From NCBI RefSeq assembly GCF_963668165.1, contig NZ_OY764211.1:248001-312000 (forward strand): 64,000 nucleotides of DNA, read 5' to 3'. Source of the DNA: Marispirochaeta sp. GTDB lineage: Bacteria > Spirochaetota > Spirochaetia > JC444 > Marispirochaetaceae. The notes under the pieces are model-generated. The model ran no database searches. It had not been told where the DNA came from and worked only from the letters and a program-made list of their open reading frames with translations. Within the stretch, counting starts at the first letter, position 1. Each line of letters starts with the position of its first letter. The translations under genes and the position numbers were made by a program. Below, one piece after another: positions 20,353-29,712 of the stretch.

Positions 20353-20622
20353 ATGATGTTAGCTAAAGAAGCGAAACAGGATGTCATTAAAGATTTCGGT
20401 AAAACCGACAAAGACAGCGGATCCACCGAGGTTCAGATCGCGTTGCTTACAAAAAGAATAGAAGACCTGACCGAACACTTTAAGACAAATAAAAAGGACC
20501 ATGCTTCCCGACGGGGTTTGTTAAAGATGGTTGGACAAAGACGCAGGCTGCTGAAGTATCTTCAGAGAAAGGATCTGGAAAAGTATCGTTCTCTGCTTGG
20601 CCGGTTGAACCTGAGAAAATAA
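20353..20622 (+). CDS. rpsO: Small ribosomal subunit protein uS15
   Basis: S15 binds 16S rRNA early in 30S assembly. The 89-residue product has the family signature: [43 protein letters not shown], then [22 protein letters not shown] stands before the ATG. ATG at 20353 gives MMLAKEAKQ, and the second ATG at 20356 is equally possible. It has its own strong promoter and pnp follows 19 bases after its stop, the common rpsO-pnp order. Confidence 0.96.
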   Translation: MMLAKEAKQDVIKDFGKTDKDSGSTEVQIALLTKRIEDLTEHFKTNKKDHASRRGLLKMVGQRRRLLKYLQRKDLEKYRSLLGRLNLRK

Positions 20623-20641
20623 GAAATAAGGAAATCTTAAA

Positions 20642-22762
20642 ATGAATCATTCAGTTACCATTCCGATGGGGAATGGCGAACTAATCCTCGAAACCGGAAA
20701 AATGGCCAAACAGGCTAACGGTGCTGTGTTTGCCCGCTATGAAGGCAGTGCAGTACTTGCAACTGTATGTTGCAGTGATAAACCGGTGGAAGGACTGGAT
20801 TACGTTCCCCTGCAAGTTGAATATAACGAAAAGTACTATGCCGCTGGAAAAATCCCCGGAGGATTCTTAAAACGCGAAGGGCGCCCAAAAGACAAGGAAA
20901 TCCTTGTTTGCCGGCTGATAGACCGGCCTATGCGTCCTCTTTTCCATAAATCCTTTCAACGGGACATACAGGTTGTACCGACCGTCGTGTCTGCGGATCA
21001 GATAAATCCTCCTGATATCATTGCCATGGTCGCTGCATCCGCAGCGGTTGTTATCTCTGATATTCCTTTTGAAGGACCCGTCGGCGCAGTACGTATCAGT
21101 TCCATTGATGGAGAACTGATTATAAATCCGACTTTTGACCAGATTGAGCGAAGCGAGCTTGACATTATTGTCTCCGGTACCAACGAAGGCATAACCATGG
21201 TAGAGGGCGGGGCAAAGGAAGTTTCCGAGGAACGGATGCTCGAAGCTATTGCCTTGGCGGAGTCCGAGATTAAGAAGATCTGTGCCGCCCAGCTTGAACT
21301 GCGCGAAAAGGCCGGCAAGGAAAAGCTCCCTCTTGTAGAGGAAGAAGAGGTCTTCTCTCTTGAAGATGAGATCAAAGCTTTTGCTGCACCAAAGCTTGAA
21401 GAAGCCTGTTTTGTTCCAGGAAAATTCGAGCGTTATGCAGCCATAAAAGCCGTCAAAAACGAGACTCTCACATCATTTGAAGAAAAACTGGACGACGACG
21501 ATTATGAAAAGGTCGATAAGATCTTTGAAAAATTAGAATATGATATTGTTCGTGCTTCTATATTACAAAACGGAAAACGAACAGATGGGCGCGGCGTCGA
21601 GGACATACGGCCGATCAGCTGTGAAATCCGTGTATTGCCCCGCACGCACGGCAGCGCGCTTTTTACCCGCGGAGAGACACAGGCCCTGGCTGTGACAACC
21701 CTGGGGACCGTCTCGGATGAAAAGATCGTAGACGATATTGACGGAGACAAGAGCTACGAAAGTTTTATGCTGCACTATAATTTCCCTCCTTTCTCCGTAG
21801 GCGAAACGGGTCGTATGGGAACCGGGCGTCGTGAAATCGGGCATGGACATTTGGCGCAGCGAGCAATCGAAGGAGTTCTTCCGAAAAAAGAAGATTTTCC
21901 CTACACCATTCGGGTTGTTTCGGAAATCCTTGAGTCCAATGGATCCTCATCCATGGCTACTGTGTGCGGCAGCTCATTGTCTCTTCAAAGCGCCGGTGTA
22001 CCGATCAAGAAACCGGTAGCAGGAATCGCCATGGGCTTGATCAGCTCTCCGGAAAAGACCGTTGTTCTTTCGGATATCCTTGGAGAAGAGGACCATTTAG
22101 GGGACATGGATTTCAAGGTTGCTGGAACCGAGGATGGGATCACCGCCTTCCAGATGGACATTAAGATTTCTGGTGTCTCCCAGGAGATTATGGCAACAGC
22201 CCTGAATCAGGCTAAAAAGGGCCGAATGCATATTCTCGGTATCATGAACGAAACAGTTAGTTCACACCATGGAAATATGTCCGAATATGCTCCCAAGATC
22301 TTAACTCTCAAGGTTGAAGAAGATAAAATTGGTCTTATAATCGGTCCTGGAGGAAAGACAATAAAGAGCATCAGCGAACGATCCGGTTCGACAATAAATA
22401 TTGATGATACCGGACGAGTCGTAATCTTCGGAAAAGATCAGGCCAGCGCAGAAGCGGGAGAAGCAATGGTCCGGGCTCTTGTCGAGGAACCCGAGATTGG
22501 TACCATCTATAAGGGTATCGTTAAGCGGATTATGGATTTTGGCGCCTTTGTAGAAATTCTTCCTGGCAAAGAAGGTCTGGTCCACATATCCAAACTCTCT
22601 CGTGAGCGGGTTAATGCTGTATCTGACGTGCTGAAGGTTGAACAGGAAATACCGGTTAAATTGATAGAGATAGATCGTATGGGTCGAATAAACTTAAGCT
22701 ATATCGATGCTATCGATCCTGACAGTGGAAAAAGCGGGAATCAGGGACAGAAACGTCAATAG
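20642..22762 (+). CDS. pnp: Polyribonucleotide nucleotidyltransferase (PNPase)
   Basis: PNPase is a 3'-5' phosphorolytic exoribonuclease of mRNA decay. The 706-residue protein shows two RNase PH-like domains ([19 protein letters not shown] near the N-terminus; [22 protein letters not shown] in the second). The second domain carries the catalytic region ([23 protein letters not shown]). A KH domain ([13 protein letters not shown], about 560) and an S1 domain ([31 protein letters not shown]) complete it. AAGGAAATC precedes the ATG. An intrinsic terminator follows at 22792-22826. Confidence 0.97.
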   Translation: MNHSVTIPMGNGELILETGKMAKQANGAVFARYEGSAVLATVCCSDKPVEGLDYVPLQVEYNEKYYAAGKIPGGFLKREGRPKDKEILVCRLIDRPMRPLFHKSFQRDIQVVPTVVSADQINPPDIIAMVAASAAVVISDIPFEGPVGAVRISSIDGELIINPTFDQIERSELDIIVSGTNEGITMVEGGAKEVSEERMLEAIALAESEIKKICAAQLELREKAGKEKLPLVEEEEVFSLEDEIKAFAAPKLEEACFVPGKFERYAAIKAVKNETLTSFEEKLDDDDYEKVDKIFEKLEYDIVRASILQNGKRTDGRGVEDIRPISCEIRVLPRTHGSALFTRGETQALAVTTLGTVSDEKIVDDIDGDKSYESFMLHYNFPPFSVGETGRMGTGRREIGHGHLAQRAIEGVLPKKEDFPYTIRVVSEILESNGSSSMATVCGSSLSLQSAGVPIKKPVAGIAMGLISSPEKTVVLSDILGEEDHLGDMDFKVAGTEDGITAFQMDIKISGVSQEIMATALNQAKKGRMHILGIMNETVSSHHGNMSEYAPKILTLKVEEDKIGLIIGPGGKTIKSISERSGSTINIDDTGRVVIFGKDQASAEAGEAMVRALVEEPEIGTIYKGIVKRIMDFGAFVEILPGKEGLVHISKLSRERVNAVSDVLKVEQEIPVKLIEIDRMGRINLSYIDAIDPDSGKSGNQGQKRQ

Positions 22763-22791
22763 GTAACTCCCGTGGATATGTAAGAATCTAT

Positions 22792-22826
22792 AGCGGATTG
22801 TCCTATCCAGGGCAATCCGCTTTTTT
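22792..22826 (+). terminator. Intrinsic terminator after pnp
   Basis: GCGGATTG at 22793-22800 pairs with CAATCCGC at 22813-22820, followed by six T. It lies between pnp and dut. No clear promoter fits between it and dut, so dut may depend on partial read-through. Confidence 0.85.
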
Positions 22827-22841
22827 AGAAGGAGACTTTTG

Positions 22842-23288
22842 ATGGGATCTCTCGGCACAATACGAGTTCCGGCACTCCTCCCTGCTTCAGGAGCTCCTAA
22901 ATACGCAACGAAAGTTTCCTCAGGCGCAGATTTGCTGGCTGATATTACGGAAGAGCTTGTTCTGCAAAGCCTTGAACGCGCCATTGTTCCTACAGGTTTA
23001 TTCCTTGCCATCCCTCCAGGCTTTGAAGCCCAGGTGAGACCCCGTTCTGGTTTGGCTCTTCGCAGAGGGCTGACGGTACTTAACAGCCCCGGTACAATAG
23101 ATGCAGATTACAGGGGAGAGATTAAGGTTATCCTGGTTAATCTTTCTGCCCGGGATGTCACTGTTCTTCCAGGGGAGAGGATTGCTCAGATTATATTTGC
23201 TCCTGTCATCCAGGCTCTTTTTGAAGAGCATGACGAACTGCCTTCTACCGAAAGAGGAAGTGGGGGGTTCGGATCAACCGGTGTTTGA
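22842..23288 (+). CDS. dut: Deoxyuridine 5'-triphosphate nucleotidohydrolase (dUTPase)
   Basis: Hydrolyses dUTP to dUMP, limiting uracil in DNA. About 148 residues from the ATG at 22842, which has AAGGAG seven bases upstream; a TTG one codon earlier is also open. The five trimeric dUTPase motifs are visible: [40 protein letters not shown] and the C-terminal glycine-rich GSGGFGSTG that closes over the substrate. It overlaps the start of lptF by eight bases. Confidence 0.95.
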   Translation: MGSLGTIRVPALLPASGAPKYATKVSSGADLLADITEELVLQSLERAIVPTGLFLAIPPGFEAQVRPRSGLALRRGLTVLNSPGTIDADYRGEIKVILVNLSARDVTVLPGERIAQIIFAPVIQALFEEHDELPSTERGSGGFGSTGV

Positions 23289-24561
23289 TTCTATTGACGT
23301 AAGAAGAAAGACAATACTTTTCAGGTACGTGGCAGAGGAGTTCGTGCTATCCTTTGCTGTAGTTTTTCTTTTTTTCTTCTTTATTTTTTTTATTAATCAA
23401 ATCCTTCTGATGGCTGAAGAAATCCTGTCCAAGAATGTCGCCTACGGTGATGTTCTTCGCCTTATTATCTACGCGGTACCAAATATAATCTCCTATAGTT
23501 TTCCATTTTCGGCTCTCGTTGGCGGTCTCATGGCTGTTGGACGACTTGTAGGGGATAATGAGGTTCTTGCAATGCAGTCGGCGGGAATCCCTCTAAAGAC
23601 CATTGCTCTTCCGATCTTTTCCCTGGGTCTGATTTTTGGCGGTATGGCATATTTTTCCAATGATGTGCTGCTGCCGGCAGGGACCATGAAATTCAACACC
23701 CTCTACCGGGAAATCCTCTACAGTAATCCTGCTCTTGAGCTTGAATCCTATTCAATAAAGCGTTACCGCGACAGGGTTATTGCAACAGGAAAGGTTCAAG
23801 CAGGCAGCATTGAAGATATTGTTATTTTTGACCGTGATGAAAAAAAGAATCAAAGAACCATCAATGCGTCTCGGGCGGTACTGGATAAAAATTACGGAAG
23901 CGCGGGAGTAATAAGCCTCCGTTTACATGATGTGGTAAGTATTGTGAGCGACCAGAAACGGCGGGGTTATTATGAATATTCAAGCGCAGAAACAATGGAA
24001 TATAACATACTCCTTAAGGATATAAGTCTTGCAGTTCACAGCCTTACCCCCAGAGAAAAAAGTGTCAGGGCTATTATAGCGGAGATAGATGAAAAAAAGG
24101 GTCAGCTTAAGGAAAGGGAACTCCATAATCAGCAGCAGATTTTGAACCTGGAAACCGACATTGCCGGGGCCTATCTTGAAAAGTTTTTATCCGGCGGTAC
24201 AGAGGTTACAAATAGAATAAATGGAAAGCTTGAACAGCTGAAAACAGCCAGGGAGCGGGATATTCGGGACAGGTCATTGCAAATGCACCGCTTGGAGTTT
24301 CATAAAAAGATTGCTCTACCCGCTGCATGCGTAGTTTTTCTTCTCTTCGCTTTTCCTGCGGGTATTTTAGCGCGTAAAGGCGGAAAGTCTATTGGATTTG
24401 GTATAGGCCTTTTTGTCTGCATGCTGTACTGGGGATTACTCTTTGCCGGCCAAACCCTGGGGATACGTTCCAACTTATCTCCATGGATTGCAATCTGGGC
24501 CGGAAACTTAGTAATTCTTATTGCCGGAATTAGTCTTCTTATTGTCAGGAGTCGTCGATGA
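23281..24561 (+). CDS. lptF: LptF/LptG-family permease (LptF-like), inner-membrane part of the lipid exporter
   Basis: LptF and LptG form the membrane part of the ABC transporter that moves lipopolysaccharide or a similar outer-membrane lipid. The GTG at 23281 gives [21 protein letters not shown], about 426 residues. The frame stays open farther upstream inside dut, but that part is not family-like. There are three N-terminal transmembrane helices, a large periplasmic domain (about 120-330) with a charged helical stretch, and three C-terminal helices (including [20 protein letters not shown], the conserved RfxxP-like region). lptG overlaps by four bases. Which paralogue is F and which is G is set only by order. 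Confidence 0.87.
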   Translation: MFDSIDVRRKTILFRYVAEEFVLSFAVVFLFFFFIFFINQILLMAEEILSKNVAYGDVLRLIIYAVPNIISYSFPFSALVGGLMAVGRLVGDNEVLAMQSAGIPLKTIALPIFSLGLIFGGMAYFSNDVLLPAGTMKFNTLYREILYSNPALELESYSIKRYRDRVIATGKVQAGSIEDIVIFDRDEKKNQRTINASRAVLDKNYGSAGVISLRLHDVVSIVSDQKRRGYYEYSSAETMEYNILLKDISLAVHSLTPREKSVRAIIAEIDEKKGQLKERELHNQQQILNLETDIAGAYLEKFLSGGTEVTNRINGKLEQLKTARERDIRDRSLQMHRLEFHKKIALPAACVVFLLFAFPAGILARKGGKSIGFGIGLFVCMLYWGLLFAGQTLGIRSNLSPWIAIWAGNLVILIAGISLLIVRSRR

Positions 24562-25631
24562 AGATACTACGGCGATTACTTCTTTTTGATGCCCTTCCAG
24601 TTTTTATTACTGCGTTATTCTTTTTTGTACTTATGCTGCAAATGGTGGACCTTTTTGGTAACCTTTGGCGATATCTGAATCAGGATGTTCCGATATCCGT
24701 AATTATTGAGCTGCAGATTCTGTACGTTCCAAAGTGTATTTCATACGCTGTGCCCATATCGCTTTTGTTCTCAATAGCCTATACCCTTGGACAGCTCTAC
24801 AGCAATAACGAGCTGATTGCGTTGCTTGGATCGGGAGTGTCTCTTCGGTACGCGGTAGTCCCTCTGCTGCTGTTTGGTATGCTCCTGGGGATAGCTCTGC
24901 TGGTATTTGAAGATGCAGTTGTAATCCATAGTTACAGTAAAAAGAATAAACTGATGAGTCAGGTATTAGGGCAGCGGGAAAATTTGAATAATACGAATGT
25001 TACCATTCGAGGAGATGCAGCGGGAGTGATTTATTTCGCTGAGTACTACAACAACGCGGATCGGACCTTGTCTAATGTTGTAATCCTTATGATGACAGAT
25101 GAGGGAAGATTCAAAAAGCGTATAGATGCGGCATGGGCAGAGTTTGATGATTCTCTCTGGATTTTCCGGGATGCCCGGGTTTATGATTTTGAAGATTCAG
25201 TACTTATAGAAGAGCAATTTAATGAATACAAAAATGAGTTTCTTGCAGACAACCCAGCAAACTTTCAAAGACGGCAGAAGGATATAGAAGAAATGACCCT
25301 GTCTGAGGCCGTGATTTATATTGAAGAATTACAGCGGGCGGGACAAGAGAGCCGGCAGGCGCGAACCGACTATTATAAAAGGATTGCTTTTGCTTTTACA
25401 CCGCTTATTGTTGTAATGCTCTCCTCGGCCATAGGCAGCCGCTTTAAAAAGAATATACTTCTGATGAGTCTCTTGTTAAGCCTGTCACTATCGGTTATTT
25501 TTTATGTATTCCAGATGATGACCAGTCTCTTTGCCGCAATCGGTATTCTTTCGCCGGTGGCTGGTTCCTTTATTCCAGTGATTGTTTTTCTTGGCATCGG
25601 AATAACAATGTTAAGATTTATCCGTACATGA
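24558..25631 (+). CDS. lptG: LptF/LptG-family permease (LptG-like)
   Basis: Second half of the LptFG pair, 357 residues. It starts ATGA over the lptF stop, so it is translationally coupled. Membrane segments lie at residues 10-32 (LPVFITALFFFVLMLQMVDLF), 55-80 and 92-115. The periplasmic beta domain follows (about 120-255), then C-terminal helices from YYKRIAFAFTPLIVVMLSSAIG onwards, with FKKN and the conserved last helices. The ATPase LptB and the bridge proteins are not in the window. It is followed six bases later by tgt. Confidence 0.87.
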   Translation: MKILRRLLLFDALPVFITALFFFVLMLQMVDLFGNLWRYLNQDVPISVIIELQILYVPKCISYAVPISLLFSIAYTLGQLYSNNELIALLGSGVSLRYAVVPLLLFGMLLGIALLVFEDAVVIHSYSKKNKLMSQVLGQRENLNNTNVTIRGDAAGVIYFAEYYNNADRTLSNVVILMMTDEGRFKKRIDAAWAEFDDSLWIFRDARVYDFEDSVLIEEQFNEYKNEFLADNPANFQRRQKDIEEMTLSEAVIYIEELQRAGQESRQARTDYYKRIAFAFTPLIVVMLSSAIGSRFKKNILLMSLLLSLSLSVIFYVFQMMTSLFAAIGILSPVAGSFIPVIVFLGIGITMLRFIRT

Positions 25632-25637
25632 GGTTCT

Positions 25638-26768
25638 ATGAGTATGTGGTTTACTGTTACCGCCAGGGATAAAGATACCCTCGCAAGAACCGGAATCTTG
25701 TCTCTTGCCCACGGGGACGTGGAGACTCCCGCTTTTATGCCAGTGGGTACTAACGGTAGCGTTAAAGCTATTGCTCACCAGAAACTGGAGGAGATGAGAG
25801 TTCCCATAATTCTGGGAAACACCTACCATCTTTATCTCAGACCAGGAATTGAAGTGATCGATACCTACGGGGGACTGCATCAGTTCTCCAGCTGGAATGG
25901 AAACATCCTGACCGATTCCGGAGGGTTTCAGGTTTTCTCACTTGCCCCTTTTCGAAAAATTACAGAACAGGGTGTACGCTTTCGCAGTCACATCGACGGC
26001 AGTTATCATGAACTTAGCCCGGAAAAAGTAATCCGAATACAGAACTCCCTGAACAGTGATATATCGATGGTGCTTGATGTTTGCACTCCGCCGGAAATTC
26101 AATACAATGAGGCTCTAAAAGCCCTGAAGATTACCACAGCATGGGCCAAACGGAGTCTTAAGGAGTGGCGTATCCATGATCCCGCTCCCGGCAGGGCCCT
26201 TTTTCCTATTCTGCAGGGGAATTTCTATAAAGATCTGCGGCAGCGCAGCGCTGAAGAACTCTTAGCTTTGGATTTTCCCGGTGTGGCTGTAGGCGGCTTG
26301 TCTGTGGGAGAGCCCTTTCCGCTGTTCCTGGAAATGCTCCACCACACAGGGGAGCTGCTGCCGCCGGAAAAACCCCATTATCTTATGGGAATTGGTACGC
26401 CGGAATATATACTTGCTGCTGTTGAGAACAGTATAGATCTTTTCGATTGTGTTTTCCCTACCAGGATCGCCCGGAACGGATCTGTTTTTACTCCCCAGGG
26501 TGTTATGGCATTGAAAAAAGCGGAATTTGAGAAGGATACGCGACCCATTATGGAAGACTGTAACTGTTTGGCATGTCGACGTTACAGCCGCGCTTACATC
26601 AGGCACCTTTTCAAGGCAAAGGAGATCCTCGGACCGATGCTCACTACAGAACATAACATACAATTCTTGCTGGATATGACCAGGGATATCAGGACTGCAA
26701 TCAGGAACTCCGGTTTCCGAAAATATAAAGAGGCTTTTCTTGATGAGTACAGAGGAAAACACACATAA
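25638..26768 (+). CDS. tgt: Queuine/preQ1 tRNA-guanine transglycosylase
   Basis: Exchanges guanine 34 for a queuosine precursor in tRNAs with GUN anticodons. The 376-residue protein has GDVETPAFMPVGTNGSVKAI, LGNTYHLYLRPG, the substrate-binding aspartate segment LTDSGGFQVFSL, GGLSVGEP, FDCVFPTRIARNG (nucleophile aspartate), and the zinc site CNCLACRRYSRAYIRHL. GAGGTTCT precedes the ATG. The 3' end overlaps murJ by 26 bases. With queA at 1259 the window holds two steps of queuosine synthesis. Confidence 0.96.
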   Translation: MSMWFTVTARDKDTLARTGILSLAHGDVETPAFMPVGTNGSVKAIAHQKLEEMRVPIILGNTYHLYLRPGIEVIDTYGGLHQFSSWNGNILTDSGGFQVFSLAPFRKITEQGVRFRSHIDGSYHELSPEKVIRIQNSLNSDISMVLDVCTPPEIQYNEALKALKITTAWAKRSLKEWRIHDPAPGRALFPILQGNFYKDLRQRSAEELLALDFPGVAVGGLSVGEPFPLFLEMLHHTGELLPPEKPHYLMGIGTPEYILAAVENSIDLFDCVFPTRIARNGSVFTPQGVMALKKAEFEKDTRPIMEDCNCLACRRYSRAYIRHLFKAKEILGPMLTTEHNIQFLLDMTRDIRTAIRNSGFRKYKEAFLDEYRGKHT

Positions 26769-28332
26769 AAGCAACGCGCGCAGCACCCTGGCTACTTTTA
26801 TCGTTATGGGGTGTACTTTTCTCTCCAGATTACTGGGATTCGTCAGGAATGCATTAATTGCCTCCCTCTTTGGCGCCGGCGGAGAAGCCAGTATCCTGCA
26901 TCTGACATTTGCTGTTCCAAATAATCTGCGTCGCCTGATGGCGGAGGGAGCATTGTCCTCTGCTTTTATCCCCGAAATATCCAGAGCCTTGGTTGAGGAA
27001 CCAGACGGTAACAAAGCACGGTACTTGACCCGGCTTCTGATCGGTTTTCAGATAGCAGTACTGGTTCCTTTGTGTGTTTTTGCCGTCATTTTTGCCGATC
27101 CTTTGATCCGCTATGTGCTTTCGGAGTTATCTGATCCTGCTGAAATACGGCTTGCTGTTGACCTTTTTCGCTGGTTTATATTTTATATACTATTAATCAG
27201 CATCAATGCGACGATGATGGCTGTCTTAAATAGTCATGGACGGTTTTTTGTTCCGGCCTTTACACCGGTTCTGTTTTCTATTGCTGTCATAAGCAGCCTT
27301 GTTTTGTTCTATAGCCGGCTTGGGGTGTTCGCCATGGCTGTCGGTGTACTTTTTGGCGGGCTTGGACAAATTATTTTTCAACTGCCCTTTTTGCTGAAAC
27401 AGGGGTATTCAGTTGTTCCCTCCTTTACTTTTACCAGTCCGGGTTTTAAACGTGTTATGAGGCGCTGGGGGCCGGTAGTTGCTGCCTCCTCGGTTTTCTC
27501 AATAATACAGATAATCGCGATCCGCTTTGCTTCGGGGATCGATGAAAAAGGTGTGGCCGGACTTCAGAACGCAATTATTTTCTGGCAGCTGCCGATGGGG
27601 ATCTTTTCCGCGTCTGTGACTACTGTTATGTTCCCGCGTATGAGCAGACAGTTCGCTCAGGGGGAAGCAGAAGCCCTGGACGATACAATACGATTAGGCA
27701 TTGATTTGCTGATGATCCTGCTGATTCCCTCCATGCTTGTACTGCTTTTTCTCGGAGAAGAGATTATTGCTGTTGCGTATCAGCGAAACAAATTTGGTAT
27801 AAGCGATACCATATATACATATCAGGTCCTCAAAGCCTATACGTTTGGGCTTTTCTCTGTCGGTGCTTTCAACTTTCTGCAGAGATATTATTTTTCCGCA
27901 GGAAACTTTCGCAGGGTAACCATTACTGCGTTCATTGTTGCTCTTACCGATATTGGTTTATCCCTGTGGCTTAAAGAAACATTTCTGGGTGTAGCCGGAC
28001 TGGCATATGCGAATACAGCCGCGTTTACTTTAGGTTTCCTGATTTTATACCTGCCCTGTCTGCGAAACAGTGAATATGGTCTTTTATTCCGCAATCTGAA
28101 AACCCTTGGCAAGATAATGATTTCCATGCTGCCTGGAACCCTTGTTTTTATGCTCAACCGCTACTACTCTGGGAACTGGTGGCATCAGGGCGCAACAATA
28201 GGAAATCTGTTCAGGCTTATGATTCCTGCACTTTTATTTTCAGTTGTAAGTCTTGGTATGTATAAAATTTTCAAGGTAGAGGCAATAAATCTATTGTTTC
28301 GAAGAAAACAAAGGAGAGTTCCCATTGAATAA
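26743..28332 (+). CDS. murJ: Lipid II flippase MurJ (MviN)
   Basis: MurJ flips the peptidoglycan precursor lipid II across the inner membrane. About 529 residues with roughly 14 predicted membrane helices. Family motifs: FLSRLLGFVRNALIASLFGAGG split over the first helix and loop, NNLRRLMAEGALSSAFIPE (charged cavity motif), and the GPVVAASSVFSI and LPMGIFSASVTTVMFPRMSR segments. The ATG at 26743 lies nine bases after AGAGG; a TTG one codon earlier is possible. It overlaps the end of tgt and is itself overlapped by the HEAT-repeat gene. Confidence 0.94.
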   Translation: MSTEENTHKSNARSTLATFIVMGCTFLSRLLGFVRNALIASLFGAGGEASILHLTFAVPNNLRRLMAEGALSSAFIPEISRALVEEPDGNKARYLTRLLIGFQIAVLVPLCVFAVIFADPLIRYVLSELSDPAEIRLAVDLFRWFIFYILLISINATMMAVLNSHGRFFVPAFTPVLFSIAVISSLVLFYSRLGVFAMAVGVLFGGLGQIIFQLPFLLKQGYSVVPSFTFTSPGFKRVMRRWGPVVAASSVFSIIQIIAIRFASGIDEKGVAGLQNAIIFWQLPMGIFSASVTTVMFPRMSRQFAQGEAEALDDTIRLGIDLLMILLIPSMLVLLFLGEEIIAVAYQRNKFGISDTIYTYQVLKAYTFGLFSVGAFNFLQRYYFSAGNFRRVTITAFIVALTDIGLSLWLKETFLGVAGLAYANTAAFTLGFLILYLPCLRNSEYGLLFRNLKTLGKIMISMLPGTLVFMLNRYYSGNWWHQGATIGNLFRLMIPALLFSVVSLGMYKIFKVEAINLLFRRKQRRVPIE

Positions 28333-29677
28333 TATTATTCGAACGGGATTGCTGGGGCTGCTTATCATTTTTCTGCCGACATTCCACCAGAAGGGATTAT
28401 GCGAAGAAGGGGAGGTCCCTCATAAGAATCGTGAATCTGAACAGCGACTGCAAATACTGCGGTACGGCATCGACAGCGAGGTAATTTCCTTGCTGAAGAG
28501 TTTTGAAAGCGATGAGAATGTAAAAGACTATAATGAAGAAATACTTGACCTTCTTATAAACTCGCGCAATCAGGAACTTAAGGCAGCAGCTATCAGGAGT
28601 TTTACTGTAAATAAGTATAAGCCCGCACTGGAGCATGTTCAGGAAATCCTCCGAGATTATCCGGAAAAAGAGGAGCTGATAATTGCAGGAATAGATTATC
28701 TAATAGAGCTGGAAGAAAAAGACAGTGTTGCAATCCTGCGTGATTTTACTGGTTCTTTGCAAACCGCCGTTGCAATGAAAGCGGTTGAAGGAATAGGAAG
28801 GCTGGGCAGTGCTGATGATGTCGAATATTTGCGAAACCTCTATGATGATACTTCGTCAGGACAGAATGTGAGGGCTTCAGCGCTCAGTGCTCTGGGAATG
28901 TTAAAAGACAGCAATAGTATTCCGTTTTTGACAGAAATTGTTCAAGACACGAGTCGGGAACGTTCGTATCGATGGCGCGCGTGTCAGGCTCTCGGCGAGA
29001 TCGGTACTCCGGAGGTTCTCCCTGTCATCGCGGATTTGCTGAATGATGATGATACCATGCTGCGTACCTATGCTGTACGGGCCCTTACAAGGTTTGAGAG
29101 TGACGAAGTTCTTGATTATCTTATAGAGGCTTTACGAGACTCTTTCTGGAGGGTCCGGCTGGCTGCAGCAGAAACACTTGGAGAGAGAAAAGAGAAAGAC
29201 GCCCTGGATATTCTTATCTACAAGGCGACCCGTGATCCGGAAGAACGGATCAGGATCGCCGCCATACATGCCCTGGGAAACATTGGCGGAAAAGGCTATG
29301 ACGTCCTGCGGGAAATTGGAGTGAATCAGAGCTACTCCCAGACTGTACGGATAGTTGCTATTCAGCAGGTAGTGGATAACGATCTGGGCAATTCTTTTGA
29401 TCTGATAGACGAGATAGTAGAAAAGGAGGGGCAGCAGCCAAATTCCCGTATATTTATAGAACTGGTAAAAGTGCTTTCGCGCCAGAAGAGTTCCAGACTT
29501 GATTCATATTTTGAAGTTTTCCTGTCTCACCGGGATGTTTCAGTTGTTTTGATGGCCTTGAATGGAATAAAGGAAAATCGCTTCAGCGGCTTGAAAGAGA
29601 AGGTAAGGAATTTAAGCGAAGGGAGGACTTCCGCTTCAATAAAAAAAGCGGCTTCGGAGACCCTGGAAGAGCTGTAA
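28325..29677 (+). CDS. Exported HEAT-repeat protein of unknown function
   Basis: The TTG at 28325 follows AAAGGAGAG and overlaps the murJ stop by eight bases. The first 25 or so residues are a plausible signal peptide (IIRTGLLGLLIIFLPTFHQKG), suggesting a periplasmic location. The rest, about 420 residues, is a chain of HEAT/PBS-lyase-like helical pairs with repeats such as VRASALSALGMLKDSNSIPF, YRWRACQALGEIGTPEVLPV and VRLAAAETLGERKEKDALDI. HEAT arrays bind other proteins; no catalytic motif is visible. Position after murJ and the lpt genes suggests an envelope role, but that is inference. Its 3' end carries the terminator of the opposing operon. Confidence 0.82.
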   Translation: MNNIIRTGLLGLLIIFLPTFHQKGLCEEGEVPHKNRESEQRLQILRYGIDSEVISLLKSFESDENVKDYNEEILDLLINSRNQELKAAAIRSFTVNKYKPALEHVQEILRDYPEKEELIIAGIDYLIELEEKDSVAILRDFTGSLQTAVAMKAVEGIGRLGSADDVEYLRNLYDDTSSGQNVRASALSALGMLKDSNSIPFLTEIVQDTSRERSYRWRACQALGEIGTPEVLPVIADLLNDDDTMLRTYAVRALTRFESDEVLDYLIEALRDSFWRVRLAAAETLGERKEKDALDILIYKATRDPEERIRIAAIHALGNIGGKGYDVLREIGVNQSYSQTVRIVAIQQVVDNDLGNSFDLIDEIVEKEGQQPNSRIFIELVKVLSRQKSSRLDSYFEVFLSHRDVSVVLMALNGIKENRFSGLKEKVRNLSEGRTSASIKKAASETLEEL

Positions 29678-29688
29678 TCCGAAACCGC
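29641..29688 (-). terminator. Intrinsic terminator of the minus-strand TPR-greA-VWA operon
   Basis: Read on the minus strand, GCGGTTTCGGA (29688-29678) pairs with TCCGAAGCCGC (29658-29648), one G-T pair in 11, loop 19 bases. It is followed by seven T (29647-29641). The structure lies mostly inside the last codons of the opposing HEAT-repeat gene. Confidence 0.7.
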
Positions 29689-29712
29689 CTGTACTGCTTT
29701 GTTACGTACGCG

